From a virus: a stretch of DNA of 24,915 bases. Position 1 is the first letter of the stretch. Every line of letters starts with the position of its first letter. The stretch is taken from the IMG/VR virus record IMGVR_UViG_3300032285_001329, positions 1 through 24,915 of that record, one strand, 5' to 3'. Under the pieces are notes generated by a model, which worked only from the letters and a program-made list of their open reading frames with translations, searched no databases and was not told where the DNA came from. The position numbers and the translations under genes are program-made. This document shows positions 6,174-13,173 of the stretch, one piece after another.

Positions 6174-7107
6174 CGAAGAGATAGACTTTGAGCAGTATCT
6201 TAAGCTCACTGAAGCTCACATGAAGGTAAAAGATGTGAGTGTGTTTATTGACGAGCTCAAAGAAGATGCAAGGAATCCTGTTGTCATTAATAAAATAAGT
6301 ATGCCGTGGGGAAAGACTTTAGGTGAATTTGATTTTAGAAGTGGTGAAGTAACTTTATACGCAGGCAGTAATGGTGGCGGTAAGAGTTTAATCACAGGAC
6401 AGATTGCATTAGGACTAATTAAGCAAGATCAAAAGGTTTGCATTATGTCATTCGAGATGAAACCAAAAAGAACTATATTGAGAATGACTAGGCAATTTAG
6501 TGGTGTTGATTTAGATAATCCGTTTTTAAAAGACAAGGCTAAGGTTAACGAAGAGTATTACGAACGACTAAGAAAGTTTTCTTCAGGGAAGCTTTGGTTA
6601 TATGATCAACAAGGAACGACTAGTTCTAAGCAAGTCATATCAGTTGCTAGATATTGTGCTGTTGAATTAGGTATCACACATATTTTTATTGACTCACTTA
6701 TGAAGTGCGTTGCAGGTGAAGATGACTATAACGGTCAGAAAGCTTTTGTAGATGAATTAACAGCATTAGCACGTGACCACAACGTACATGTACATCTTGT
6801 GCATCACATTAGAAAACTTGAAAGCGAAGAAAAGTTACCAAACAAGAACGATGTTAAAGGTACTGGAGCCATTGCAGATCAAGTAGACAATGTTTTACTT
6901 ATGTGGCGTAACAAAAAGAAAGAGCGCATGATTCGAGATGGTGAAGAGATTAAAGGCATAGCAGCTGACGCTGTATTGATGTGTGAGAAACAACGTAACG
7001 GTGAAAATGAAAACAGTTACCAACTTTGGTATCACAAAGACAGTCAACAATTTGTGGAGGATGAACAAAGCGTGCCAATGGCGTTTGATACTGTAGGTGC
7101 GTTTTAA
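6157..7107 (+). CDS. DnaB/RepA-like ATPase (replicative helicase)
   Basis: The 316-aa protein is a RecA-fold ATPase of the DnaB/RepA group. Walker A is GSNGGGKS (70-77). VCIMSFEMKPK (94-104) carries the conserved Glu. Walker B is HIFIDS (175-180). HVHLVHHIRK (211-220) and VKGTGAIADQVDNVLLMWR (233-251) correspond to the late helicase motifs seen in DnaB and T7 gp4. No primase domain is present, so priming must come from the host or another gene. The start is GTG at 6157 with AAAGGA 7 bases upstream, and it overlaps the preceding gene by 17 bases. It would unwind the phage origin after loading by the DUF1376 protein. Confidence 0.88.
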   Translation: MELLNSEEIDFEQYLKLTEAHMKVKDVSVFIDELKEDARNPVVINKISMPWGKTLGEFDFRSGEVTLYAGSNGGGKSLITGQIALGLIKQDQKVCIMSFEMKPKRTILRMTRQFSGVDLDNPFLKDKAKVNEEYYERLRKFSSGKLWLYDQQGTTSSKQVISVARYCAVELGITHIFIDSLMKCVAGEDDYNGQKAFVDELTALARDHNVHVHLVHHIRKLESEEKLPNKNDVKGTGAIADQVDNVLLMWRNKKKERMIRDGEEIKGIAADAVLMCEKQRNGENENSYQLWYHKDSQQFVEDEQSVPMAFDTVGAF

Positions 7108-7313
7108 TGGTTGATAAAGGCAACATGAGTCGAGAATTTCTTTATCAGTGTTTAGTTCGAGATGTAATTAAAAAAAGAATTGCTGATAGAGACAAAGCTT
7201 TTGAGTTCTTAGGTAGATGGGAAATACATCATAAAAACTCAAAATTAAGGGAAGATGTTTTATATCAATGGACTAAAGGAAACCGTGGAAAGGAGGGTGA
7301 ATGGTATGACTAA
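7107..7313 (+). CDS. Small hypothetical protein (68 aa)
   Basis: No family is recognised. The start shares bases with the helicase stop (TAATG). A second in-frame ATG at 7125 has AAAGG at better spacing and may be the true start (62 aa). The protein is basic and aromatic with REFLYQCLVRDVIKKRIADRD followed by LGRWEIHHKNSK. The IHHKNS phrase recalls the His pair of HNH-like or homing proteins, but no Cys ligands accompany it, so I do not call a nuclease. Confidence 0.62.
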   Translation: MVDKGNMSREFLYQCLVRDVIKKRIADRDKAFEFLGRWEIHHKNSKLREDVLYQWTKGNRGKEGEWYD

Positions 7314-7581
7314 TGAAGTAAATAAACAGTTGATGGACGCACTGGAAGCAATGTGTGAATTGTATGTTCCTGAAGACGAAAGTCATGAGAATGATGCAAT
7401 AGCAGGTTACGCGATGAATATTTTAGAGACAGCTAAGAAAATTGAAACTGCCTATAAAAATAATCCGCTTCCTGAAGATGATGTATGGGAATTGGTTAAG
7501 GATATTAATCCTCACGATCCAATGTATCCAATAAATTTTGCGAGAGCAATCGAACGTAAACATGGCATAGGAGCTGAGTAA
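7306..7581 (+). CDS. Acidic hypothetical protein (91 aa)
   Basis: The start is the ATG at 7306, which has AGGAGGGTGA directly upstream. The frame extends farther upstream inside the previous gene without a better site. The protein is acidic and mostly helical (EALEAMCELYVPEDES-type composition, NDAIAGYAMNILETAKKIE). It contains PEDDVWELVKDINPHDP near residue 55. No known family is recognised. It overlaps its neighbours on both sides. Confidence 0.7.
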   Translation: MTNEVNKQLMDALEAMCELYVPEDESHENDAIAGYAMNILETAKKIETAYKNNPLPEDDVWELVKDINPHDPMYPINFARAIERKHGIGAE

Positions 7582-7838
7582 TGGTAGAAGAAAAGAAAGA
7601 CCCAAAACTTGTTATGGATGACAAGACAGGATTGTTTTCGTTTGAAAAAGAAACAATCACAATTGAAGAACATAACGAAGAGATGTTAAAAACAATGACT
7701 GAGTTTGCTGAAGTTGTTGAGTTATCTATTTTAAGAGAGCGTGACGCATGCGCTAAGGTTGCGCTCGAACATAATAGTGAAACAATTGCTAAAGCTATTC
7801 GTGAACGCGTACCAGCTCAAAGCACGACCATACAATGA
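7581..7838 (+). CDS. Small hypothetical protein with C-terminal charged helix (85 aa)
   Basis: The start overlaps the previous stop by one base and the stop overlaps rusA as ATGA. The C-terminal helix (RERDACAKVALEHNSETIA, then KAIRERV) is a pattern often seen in short phage proteins encoded near RusA resolvases. The function is unknown. The N-terminal part is charged and probably flexible. Confidence 0.7.
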   Translation: MVEEKKDPKLVMDDKTGLFSFEKETITIEEHNEEMLKTMTEFAEVVELSILRERDACAKVALEHNSETIAKAIRERVPAQSTTIQ

Positions 7839-8182
7839 TAGAGCTTGAGTTACCATTTCCGCCATCAGTCAATACTTATTGGAGAAACTTTAATGGGCGC
7901 ATGCTCATATCTAAAAAAGGAAGGGAGTATAGAAAAGCCGTGGCAGATGAAATATTAATTCAAAGAGGTAACAAGCATTTAACAGGCAAGATTAAGATGA
8001 CTATTGAAGCATGGAGACCTGATAATCGTAAGCGTGATTTAGATAATTTACTAAAGGCACCACTCGATGCACTAACACATGCAGGTGTTTATGAAGACGA
8101 TCAATTGATTGTCGATTTAAGAATCTTTTGGGCAGAAGATCAAGCAGGAAAGTTAAAAGTAAAGATAGAGGAGATAGAGTAA
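7835..8182 (+). CDS. rusA: RusA-family Holliday junction resolvase
   Basis: The 115-aa protein is a full-length RusA. It has the N-terminal PFPPSVNTYWR motif, ISKKGREYR, the acidic core RPDNRKRDLDN with D68 and D70, LDALTHAGVYEDDQL with D89, and a final beta strand. These three Asp residues match the catalytic set known in E. coli RusA (D70, D72, D91). RusA dimers cut four-way DNA junctions. Here it would resolve recombination or replication intermediates before packaging. It is coupled to the preceding gene by ATGA and to the next by TAATG. Confidence 0.93.
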   Translation: MIELELPFPPSVNTYWRNFNGRMLISKKGREYRKAVADEILIQRGNKHLTGKIKMTIEAWRPDNRKRDLDNLLKAPLDALTHAGVYEDDQLIVDLRIFWAEDQAGKLKVKIEEIE

Positions 8183-8514
8183 TGAGTGAAATGAGAGATC
8201 CACATAAAGCTGTTGAATATATATTAAGAAATGCCAAAGCGCATGCTAAAGCTAAAGCAGAGCGTAATTACTTAGAAGAATATCGTAAGTCTTTAAAAGC
8301 AATGTTAATGAAACAATGTTTAGAGACAGCGATTGGAGCGCAAGAACGTGAAGCTTACGCGCATCCTGAATATCGTGCACTACTTGACGGTATTAAAGTA
8401 GCAATGGAGGAAGAAGAAAAGCTTCGATGGGATTTGATTGCGGCACAAGCTGCGATTGATATTTGGAGAACTGAACAATCTAACTTACGAGCAGAAGGGA
8501 AAATGACAATATGA
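8182..8514 (+). CDS. Helical hypothetical protein next to rusA (110 aa)
   Basis: I take the ATG at 8182 (TAATG overlap, GGAGATAG upstream) rather than an upstream start inside rusA. The protein is almost entirely helical and charged: AHAKAKAERNYLEEYRKS, then EREAYAHPEYRALLDGIKVA and EKLRWDLIAAQAAIDIWRTE. This architecture, with the EREA.AH.EY and WRTE phrases, recurs in short phage proteins adjacent to RusA genes. Its role is unknown to me. A structural or DNA-associated helper is possible. Confidence 0.75.
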   Translation: MSEMRDPHKAVEYILRNAKAHAKAKAERNYLEEYRKSLKAMLMKQCLETAIGAQEREAYAHPEYRALLDGIKVAMEEEEKLRWDLIAAQAAIDIWRTEQSNLRAEGKMTI

Positions 8515-8735
8515 AAAACTTAAGCCAACAACAAAGATTAATTAAATACCTAGAAAGATTTGGAAAAATTAATCCTGTAAAAGCATGGACACAATTAGGC
8601 ATCTATCGCTTATCAGATACAATTTTTAAACTTCGCAAAGAAGGCTACGACATTGAAACTGCTGATAAAAAAGTTAAGAATCGTTTTAATGAAACTTGTG
8701 TAGTAGCAGAGTATAGATTCAAGGGAATGCTATGA
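8511..8735 (+). CDS. Winged-helix DNA-binding protein (HTH_39-like)
   Basis: The 74-aa protein matches the small phage winged-helix group. QQQRLIKYLERFGKINPVKAW forms the first helices, followed by LGIYRLSDTIFKLRKEGYDI as the recognition helix. V.NRF...VVAEYRF forms the wing. It probably binds DNA and may regulate the middle of the operon. Both ends overlap neighbouring genes by 4 bases (ATGA). Confidence 0.82.
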   Translation: MKNLSQQQRLIKYLERFGKINPVKAWTQLGIYRLSDTIFKLRKEGYDIETADKKVKNRFNETCVVAEYRFKGML

Positions 8736-8953
8736 GTTGCGGCCAATCATGCGACCATGTCTTTGAAAGAACTCAGCTAAGAATTTTAGTAAAAGAAAAT
8801 GGTGACGAAGTTTTACAATTTTTAAGAGATGGTTTTTGGGTTAATGTGCCACGCGAACAAGAAGTTGTGCATGATGAAGCGCAAGACGCATTAGAAAACA
8901 TAGAACAAGAAATCATTGCACGAGCATGTCGCAATGGTGTTTGTGAGGATTAA
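8732..8953 (+). CDS. Cys-containing acidic hypothetical protein (73 aa)
   Basis: Two Cys pairs lie at opposite ends: C3 and C7 in SCGQSCDH, and two more in ACRNGVCED at the C-terminus. They could form a metal site or disulfides. The middle contains a beta strand pair (QLRILVKENGDEVLQFL) and an acidic helix. No family is recognised. The start is coupled to the winged-helix gene by ATGA. Confidence 0.68.
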   Translation: MSCGQSCDHVFERTQLRILVKENGDEVLQFLRDGFWVNVPREQEVVHDEAQDALENIEQEIIARACRNGVCED

Positions 8954-8956
8954 ATT

Positions 8957-9139
8957 ATGGCAGAGTTCGTAGCAGTATTTTTACTTTATACATTTAAGGC
9001 TGCATGGTATTGGTGGCTTGCGTTTGTAATTATGATCAGTTTAGAAGCATGGGCTGAGTATCGAAAGATTATGAGAACTTGGGAGTTACAAAAGAAAGCT
9101 AAAGCATCCCCAAAAATTTGGACTGGCGAAGAAGTTTAA
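8957..9139 (+). CDS. Small membrane protein (60 aa)
   Basis: A single long hydrophobic and aromatic segment covers residues 3-31 (FVAVFLLYTFKAAWYWWLAF then VIMISLEAW). A basic cytoplasmic tail follows. This is either one long or two short membrane passes. Small proteins of this type can be superinfection or lysis factors, but the early-gene position gives no firm support for either. Confidence 0.65.
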   Translation: MAEFVAVFLLYTFKAAWYWWLAFVIMISLEAWAEYRKIMRTWELQKKAKASPKIWTGEEV

Positions 9140-9442
9140 TTGACTAAAGATGAAAAGAAACACCTTGATCTTCTTAGTCAGCTTGGTTGCGTTGTATGCT
9201 CAAGGCTTGGCTACGGAGAGACTCCTGCAGAAATACACCACCCACGTAAGGGTACAGGGCTCGCACTTCGTGCATCCCACTACGATGCAATTCCGCTATG
9301 TCCAGAGCACCATAGAGGACAGAGTGGAGTGCATGGTATGGGAACCAAAGGGTTTGCTAAACACTATGGGTTTGACGAATCCGATTTACTCGAAACCACC
9401 AAGTTACTTTTGGAAGAGTTGAAAAAAAATATCATTAATTAA
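9140..9442 (+). CDS. Ref-like HNH nuclease
   Basis: The 100-aa protein carries a zinc-bound HNH fold like that of the P1 Ref family, with C17 and C20 (CVVC), H33-H34 (EIHHPRKGTG), and LCPEHHRGQSGVHG with C54, H57 and H58. Ref proteins are RecA-dependent nucleases that cut at displacement loops. The same fold is also common in small phage recombination nucleases, so the exact activity is inferred. The start is TTG, directly after the stop of the previous gene (TAATTG), and there is no better in-frame ATG. It completes a recombination set with RusA, the exonuclease and the SSB-like protein. Confidence 0.82.
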   Translation: MTKDEKKHLDLLSQLGCVVCSRLGYGETPAEIHHPRKGTGLALRASHYDAIPLCPEHHRGQSGVHGMGTKGFAKHYGFDESDLLETTKLLLEELKKNIIN

Positions 9443-9455
9443 AAATAGGATAAAA

Positions 9456-10178
9456 ATGTTTTTTATAAAAAAGAAAAGTATAGTGCTTGATTGTTTTACT
9501 GCAAACAAAGATGTTTATGATTTTGCTCCAATACAAAAAGCAAGTAATTTTTATCCACAATGGTTTAAAAATATGCCCCCTACATATGAAGTTGAAAAAC
9601 ATTTTATGCCAACCTTAAAAACTTGTGAAGGTTTTATTGGATATTATCAACACGGAATAATTATGCCTCTGTGGTGTGATTTAGCTTTACGTATAGAAGA
9701 TAAAAACTTTTTTTTATCTTTTTCTGATTTAAAAACATCAGCTGTATTTCACAGTCCTGAACAATGGAAATCTTTTGCTGACCCTAGTAAAGTTGGTCAT
9801 TTTAAAATAAATACACCATGGGCATTTAAATGCAAAGAAGAAATTAATTTTTTACTTAAAAATCCATACTGGCATTACGAACCTTTTATGGACTTTGATA
9901 TTGTTGAAGGTATAGTTAATTATAAATATCAATCTACAACTAATGTAAATATATTTTTAAAAATAAATCAAAGTAAAATTATAAATGTAAATTTTAAAAA
10001 TCCTTTAGCTCATATAATTCCATTAAGTGATAGGCGCATCGAAATTAAAAATCATTTAATTAGCGAAGAGGAATTTAAAAATATAAATCGAGTTCCATTA
10101 GTATCATTTACTAATAATTACCAAACCTATAAAAAAGAATTAACAAAAAAAACAAAAAAATGTCCTTTTGGGTATTGA
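9456..10178 (+). CDS. AT-rich cargo gene of unknown function (240 aa)
   Basis: The protein is rich in Lys, Asn, Phe and Ile, and its codons are more AT-biased than those of the genes on either side. AT-only spacers follow it, including a TAATTTA/TAAATTA hairpin at 10187-10204. Recurrent features are PQWFKNMPPTYE, MPTLKTCEGFIGYY, GIIMPLWCDLALRI and a C-terminal WHYEPF...DFDIVEG half. This looks like the marine-phage hypotheticals that share 'TxKxCxGF...GyxIPLWxD', although I cannot name a family. I see no clear catalytic motif. Its base composition is like the dioxygenase genes, so it is probably recently acquired. Confidence 0.78.
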   Translation: MFFIKKKSIVLDCFTANKDVYDFAPIQKASNFYPQWFKNMPPTYEVEKHFMPTLKTCEGFIGYYQHGIIMPLWCDLALRIEDKNFFLSFSDLKTSAVFHSPEQWKSFADPSKVGHFKINTPWAFKCKEEINFLLKNPYWHYEPFMDFDIVEGIVNYKYQSTTNVNIFLKINQSKIINVNFKNPLAHIIPLSDRRIEIKNHLISEEEFKNINRVPLVSFTNNYQTYKKELTKKTKKCPFGY

Positions 10179-10209
10179 TATTTAATTAATTTAATAGTAA
10201 ATTACATTT

Positions 10210-10461
10210 ATGGCTAGAATACTTATCAATCGTTATCGCAATGTAGCCATAGAAATAAGTCGCAAGGATAAGTGGAGTGTGATTGTAATAGGTTGGGCAC
10301 CAGTAAGACGTATCAAGGTTCTCAACACTGAAGTAGATAGAGAGTGGAAGACGTTTGATAGTGATTTAAAGAGTGCGATTGATCGTATGATGAATAGCAC
10401 AATTGAAGAAACTGCACTGCGTGAACTTAAACTATTACTCAAGGAGATGGAAAATGACTAG
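10210..10461 (+). CDS. Hypothetical protein (83 aa)
   Basis: The N-terminus is beta-rich (ARILINRYRNVAIEISRKDKW then SVIVIGWAP). The rest is a long helix ending in LRELKLLLKEME. No family is recognised. It follows the AT-rich cargo gene and marks the return to the base composition of the operon. No strong ribosome site precedes it. Confidence 0.65.
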   Translation: MARILINRYRNVAIEISRKDKWSVIVIGWAPVRRIKVLNTEVDREWKTFDSDLKSAIDRMMNSTIEETALRELKLLLKEMEND

Positions 10462-10603
10462 ATTAGAATTGATAGCGGAGATTTGTAAACGTATGACTCA
10501 GGACTTAAAAGAAGATAACGATAAAGCCGAAGAGAAAGAGCTTAGCGACCGTGAAGATTTTACTTACGATCCGCACATTATAAAGTTAGCTAGAGACGAC
10601 TAA
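10454..10603 (+). CDS. Small acidic hypothetical protein (49 aa)
   Basis: The start at 10454 has AAGGAG (10441-10446) upstream and overlaps the preceding stop. An upstream extension would lack a ribosome site. The protein is a charged helix (LIAEICKRMTQDLKEDNDKAEEKE) with an acidic centre. No known function is recognised. It ends in TAATG, coupled to the next gene. Confidence 0.65.
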   Translation: MTRLELIAEICKRMTQDLKEDNDKAEEKELSDREDFTYDPHIIKLARDD

Positions 10604-11154
10604 TGATAGCAGTGTTATTTGCTAGAGATGATAGTCGCTATAAAGAACTTGATGGTTATGATGTTTATGACATACATCGTGATGCTAGAACATTTTGTAA
10701 AAAAATGCCTGTAATAGCACATCCGCCTTGTAGGGCTTGGGGTATGTTGTCTCACATGGCTAACCCTAGACCTGATGAAAAGCAACTTGCTTATTTTGCA
10801 TTAGCACAGGTACGTCTTAATGGTGGCATATTGGAGCATCCAAGCGGAAGTCGCTTATGGAAAGAAGCGCCATTGCCCTTAGGTCATAATGTAGATGAAT
10901 TTGGTGGATTTACTATTGAGATTGACCAATTTGATTATGGCCATGTTGCCCATAAAAATACTAAATTATATATATGTGGAATAAATTTTAATGATTTACC
11001 TGTGTTACCTCCTAAAAATAATAATTCAACAGATAGGTCAATTTGCGGTAACGTGAAAGGGACTAAACGCTGCACTCAATATCAAAGAGAATACACCCCT
11101 GATGAATTAATTAAATGGATGACAAAAATATGCGAAAAAATAAATTATGAATAA
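10603..11154 (+). CDS. Small MTase-like protein with PPC motif (183 aa)
   Basis: The N-terminus IAVLFARDDS is a short strand followed by VYDIHRDAR. Then comes IAHPPCRAWGMLS (residues 37-49), whose PPC core resembles the catalytic motif IV of cytosine-C5 methyltransferases. GGILEHPSGSRLW and TKLYICGI follow. At 183 aa it is far shorter than an active C5 methyltransferase and has no visible SAM-binding FxGxG motif. I therefore regard it as a Rossmann-like relative of unknown activity. It overlaps the true methyltransferase gene by 8 bases, so a joint role in DNA modification is plausible. Confidence 0.75.
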   Translation: MIAVLFARDDSRYKELDGYDVYDIHRDARTFCKKMPVIAHPPCRAWGMLSHMANPRPDEKQLAYFALAQVRLNGGILEHPSGSRLWKEAPLPLGHNVDEFGGFTIEIDQFDYGHVAHKNTKLYICGINFNDLPVLPPKNNNSTDRSICGNVKGTKRCTQYQREYTPDELIKWMTKICEKINYE

Positions 11155-12607
11155 AATATTATTCGGTGATTGCCGAGAAACAATTAAACAATTTTTAGAT
11201 GCAGGTGTAAAAGCAAATATGTGCGTCACTTCTCCTCCTTATTACGGTTTGAGAGACTATGGTCATGAAGATCAATTAGGACTAGAGCAAACGCCTGATC
11301 AATACATACAGAACATGGTTGAGGTATTTAGATTAGTTAAGGATTTACTTACAGACGATGGTGTATTGTGGTTAAACATTGGTGATAGCTATTCAAGCCA
11401 TAAGGATTGCAAAAGCACGCCACAAAGTTTTGCTAAAGGCACGCCTAAAGAAAATGCTCACGTTATGGAGCTAGGCAAATCTCGTGTTAGAGACACCAAA
11501 ATGCTTAAATCACAAGGATTAAAAAATAAAGATTTGATTGGCATACCATGGATGTTGGCATTTGCATTAAGAGCTGACGGGTGGTATTTAAGACAAGACA
11601 TCATATGGCACAAACCCAATCCGATGCCTGAGTCAGTAACAGATAGATGCACAAAAGCTCATGAATATATTTTTTTATTATCTAAATCAGATAAATATTT
11701 TTTTGATAGCGATGCAATAAAAGAAAAAGGCGTAATACCTGCAGGAACTAAAGCTGCAAAAGGTAGCGTTGAAAGGCTTAATGAAAAGGGAGTTAATTCA
11801 AGACCTGCGGAATATAAAATTTATGATGGCATGCGAAATAAAAGATCAGTGTGGACTGTAAATACTAAACCTTACAAAGGTGCACACTTTGCAACCTTTC
11901 CAAAAGATTTGATTGATCCATGCATCAAAGCATCATGTCCTGAAAAGGTTTGCGTTGATTGTGGATCTCCGTATAAAAGACAAAAGAAAGTTGAGCGCAA
12001 TTTAACAATTAAAGAAGTTGATCAAATAAGAAACTCACTTGTTGAAAATAATAAAGAAAAGAAACCTTACGCAATCATAGAAGAAGAATTTAGAAATCAA
12101 GTTATTGAGTATAGAAACTTGCCAAAGCACGATGACTTGAGAAAATATTTACAAAAGTTTAGAGCTAGCTCAGGAAAAACCATTCAAGAGATTGAAGATT
12201 ACTTTGATACACAAGCTCCGCATCATTGGTTTGAATCTAATGGAAGCTACCCTGACAAATTTGATTGGATGAAATTAAAAGCATTCTTATTGCTCGATGA
12301 TACTTACGACAAGGCCATGACAGAAGTTTTTTATAAAAGCGGATTGAAGTGTGCTAACAATTATGTTGACGAAGGTTTAATAAAACAATGCAATTGCAAA
12401 ACAAACGAAACTCGAAGTGGCATAGTTTTTGATCCGTTTATGGGAAGTGGCACTACAGCTCAAGTAGCGCTTGAAAACGAAAGACAGTATATAGGATGCG
12501 AATTAAATCCAAATTATGAGGAGTTACAACAAGAGCGTATAAACAGCGTAGTTAAAAAGCAAAAGGAAGATGATTCACAATTTGATTTATTTAAGGAGGT
12601 AGCATGA
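11147..12607 (+). CDS. Orphan DNA (N4-cytosine/N6-adenine) methyltransferase with inserted domain
   Basis: The 486-aa protein has the beta-class order. Catalytic TSPPYYGLRDYG (28-39) comes early and SAM-binding FDPFMGSGTT (428-437) comes late. TSPPY usually goes with N4-cytosine methylation, but N6-adenine is possible. Between them, GVLWLNIGDSY and LRQDIIWHKPNPMPESV are typical. A zinc knuckle begins at C264, C269, C272 (CPEKVCVDCG) but its second half is at C415-C417 (QCNC). About 140 residues intervene, including a helix-turn-helix-like module (LRKYLQKFRASSGKTIQEIE, then YPDKFDWMKLKAFLLL) that may be the target-recognition domain. No restriction enzyme is nearby, so it most likely protects phage DNA. 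Confidence 0.9.
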   Translation: MNKILFGDCRETIKQFLDAGVKANMCVTSPPYYGLRDYGHEDQLGLEQTPDQYIQNMVEVFRLVKDLLTDDGVLWLNIGDSYSSHKDCKSTPQSFAKGTPKENAHVMELGKSRVRDTKMLKSQGLKNKDLIGIPWMLAFALRADGWYLRQDIIWHKPNPMPESVTDRCTKAHEYIFLLSKSDKYFFDSDAIKEKGVIPAGTKAAKGSVERLNEKGVNSRPAEYKIYDGMRNKRSVWTVNTKPYKGAHFATFPKDLIDPCIKASCPEKVCVDCGSPYKRQKKVERNLTIKEVDQIRNSLVENNKEKKPYAIIEEEFRNQVIEYRNLPKHDDLRKYLQKFRASSGKTIQEIEDYFDTQAPHHWFESNGSYPDKFDWMKLKAFLLLDDTYDKAMTEVFYKSGLKCANNYVDEGLIKQCNCKTNETRSGIVFDPFMGSGTTAQVALENERQYIGCELNPNYEELQQERINSVVKKQKEDDSQFDLFKEVA

Positions 12608-12831
12608 TTCTACTAACAGAAAAAGAGCGACAACTTTTAAAAGAGTCAGCAAGTAACATTAGTCCACACGCATTTCAAAGGCTTATGCCTTCCGAAAGAC
12701 GTGAGTATTGGAATATACTTGATAGAACTATTCATTCACTTATGTTGACGCATCCTGATGCTTTTACAGAAAGAGCTGTAGAAGAGATGGATAAGAAGAT
12801 GCGCGACAGACAATCTTATGCGAGATACTAA
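12604..12831 (+). CDS. Small hypothetical protein (75 aa)
   Basis: The protein is helical and basic. It contains MPSERREYWNILDRTIHSLML and a final DKKMRDRQSYARY helix. No family is recognised. The start overlaps the methyltransferase stop as ATGA with AAGGAGG just upstream, and the stop overlaps the next gene as TAATG. Both ends fit an expressed operon gene. Confidence 0.68.
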   Translation: MILLTEKERQLLKESASNISPHAFQRLMPSERREYWNILDRTIHSLMLTHPDAFTERAVEEMDKKMRDRQSYARY

Positions 12832-13013
12832 TGGCTACACAGACAATACATAAAAGCAAAAGGCATGCCAACCCCACACAAACAAAGAACGGCCGCCCTA
12901 AGCTCAAGGCATTCGATTTAAAGGCATTATATGCATTACTCGAGAAGACAGAAAAGGGCAAGAAGCGTCATAAGATAGCCAAAGAGATAGCTAGAAAAAC
13001 TAGCATAGGTTAA
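12831..13013 (+). CDS. Very basic small protein (60 aa)
   Basis: Lys and Arg make up a large share of the protein (KSKRHANPTQTKNGRPKLK, then KKRHKIAKEIARK), so nucleic-acid binding is likely. No family is recognised. It is the last gene of the rightward operon before the pqqA region. Its start overlaps the previous stop. Confidence 0.62.
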   Translation: MATQTIHKSKRHANPTQTKNGRPKLKAFDLKALYALLEKTEKGKKRHKIAKEIARKTSIG

Positions 13014-13026
13014 TGGTTTTCTTGAT

Positions 13027-13054
13027 GCGTACGATAAAGCGTACGATTTATAGT
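13027..13054. promoter_or_regulatory. Direct repeats and possible promoter upstream of pqqA
   Basis: GCGTACGAT occurs twice (13027-13035 and 13039-13047), 12 bp apart, and each copy contains the palindrome CGTACG. Just downstream is TATAGT (13049-13054), a fair -10 box with no good -35 partner, so an activator bound to the repeats could replace the -35. The two CGTACG also allow a 6-bp hairpin with a 6-base loop. Read-through from the operon is an alternative source of pqqA transcription. Confidence 0.4.
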
Positions 13055-13076
13055 GTTATCTGAAAGGAGAACGACT

Positions 13077-13148
13077 ATGTGGACAAAGCCAACAGCGACT
13101 GAAATGCGTTTCGGTTTCGAAATAACTATGTACGTAATGAACAAGTAA
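13077..13148 (+). CDS. pqqA: PqqA, precursor peptide of pyrroloquinoline quinone
   Basis: This is a 23-codon gene with an excellent AAAGGAGA ribosome site (13063-13070). The product starts MWTKP, continues with an EMR segment and FGFEITMY, and ends in MNK. The length and the E15-x3-Y19 spacing are those of canonical PqqA. Known biology of the family: the radical SAM enzyme PqqE, with PqqD, joins this Glu and Tyr, and PqqB, PqqF/G and PqqC finish PQQ. PQQ is the cofactor of periplasmic methanol and other alcohol/sugar dehydrogenases. No other pqq gene is in the window, so the phage must rely on host enzymes. The W2, K4, P5, F14, E15, T17 and Y19 positions all fit the family. The peptide is short, but so many matching positions make chance unlikely. 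The gene lies between operons with its own control signals. Confidence 0.9.
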   Translation: MWTKPTATEMRFGFEITMYVMNK

Positions 13149-13173
13149 TTGCTCATTTTTTAAGCAGTTTGTC

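Noticed and set aside
7107-7313. HNH nuclease call for the 68-aa protein with IHHKNS
   Set aside because: No Cys ligands or second His cluster accompany the motif.
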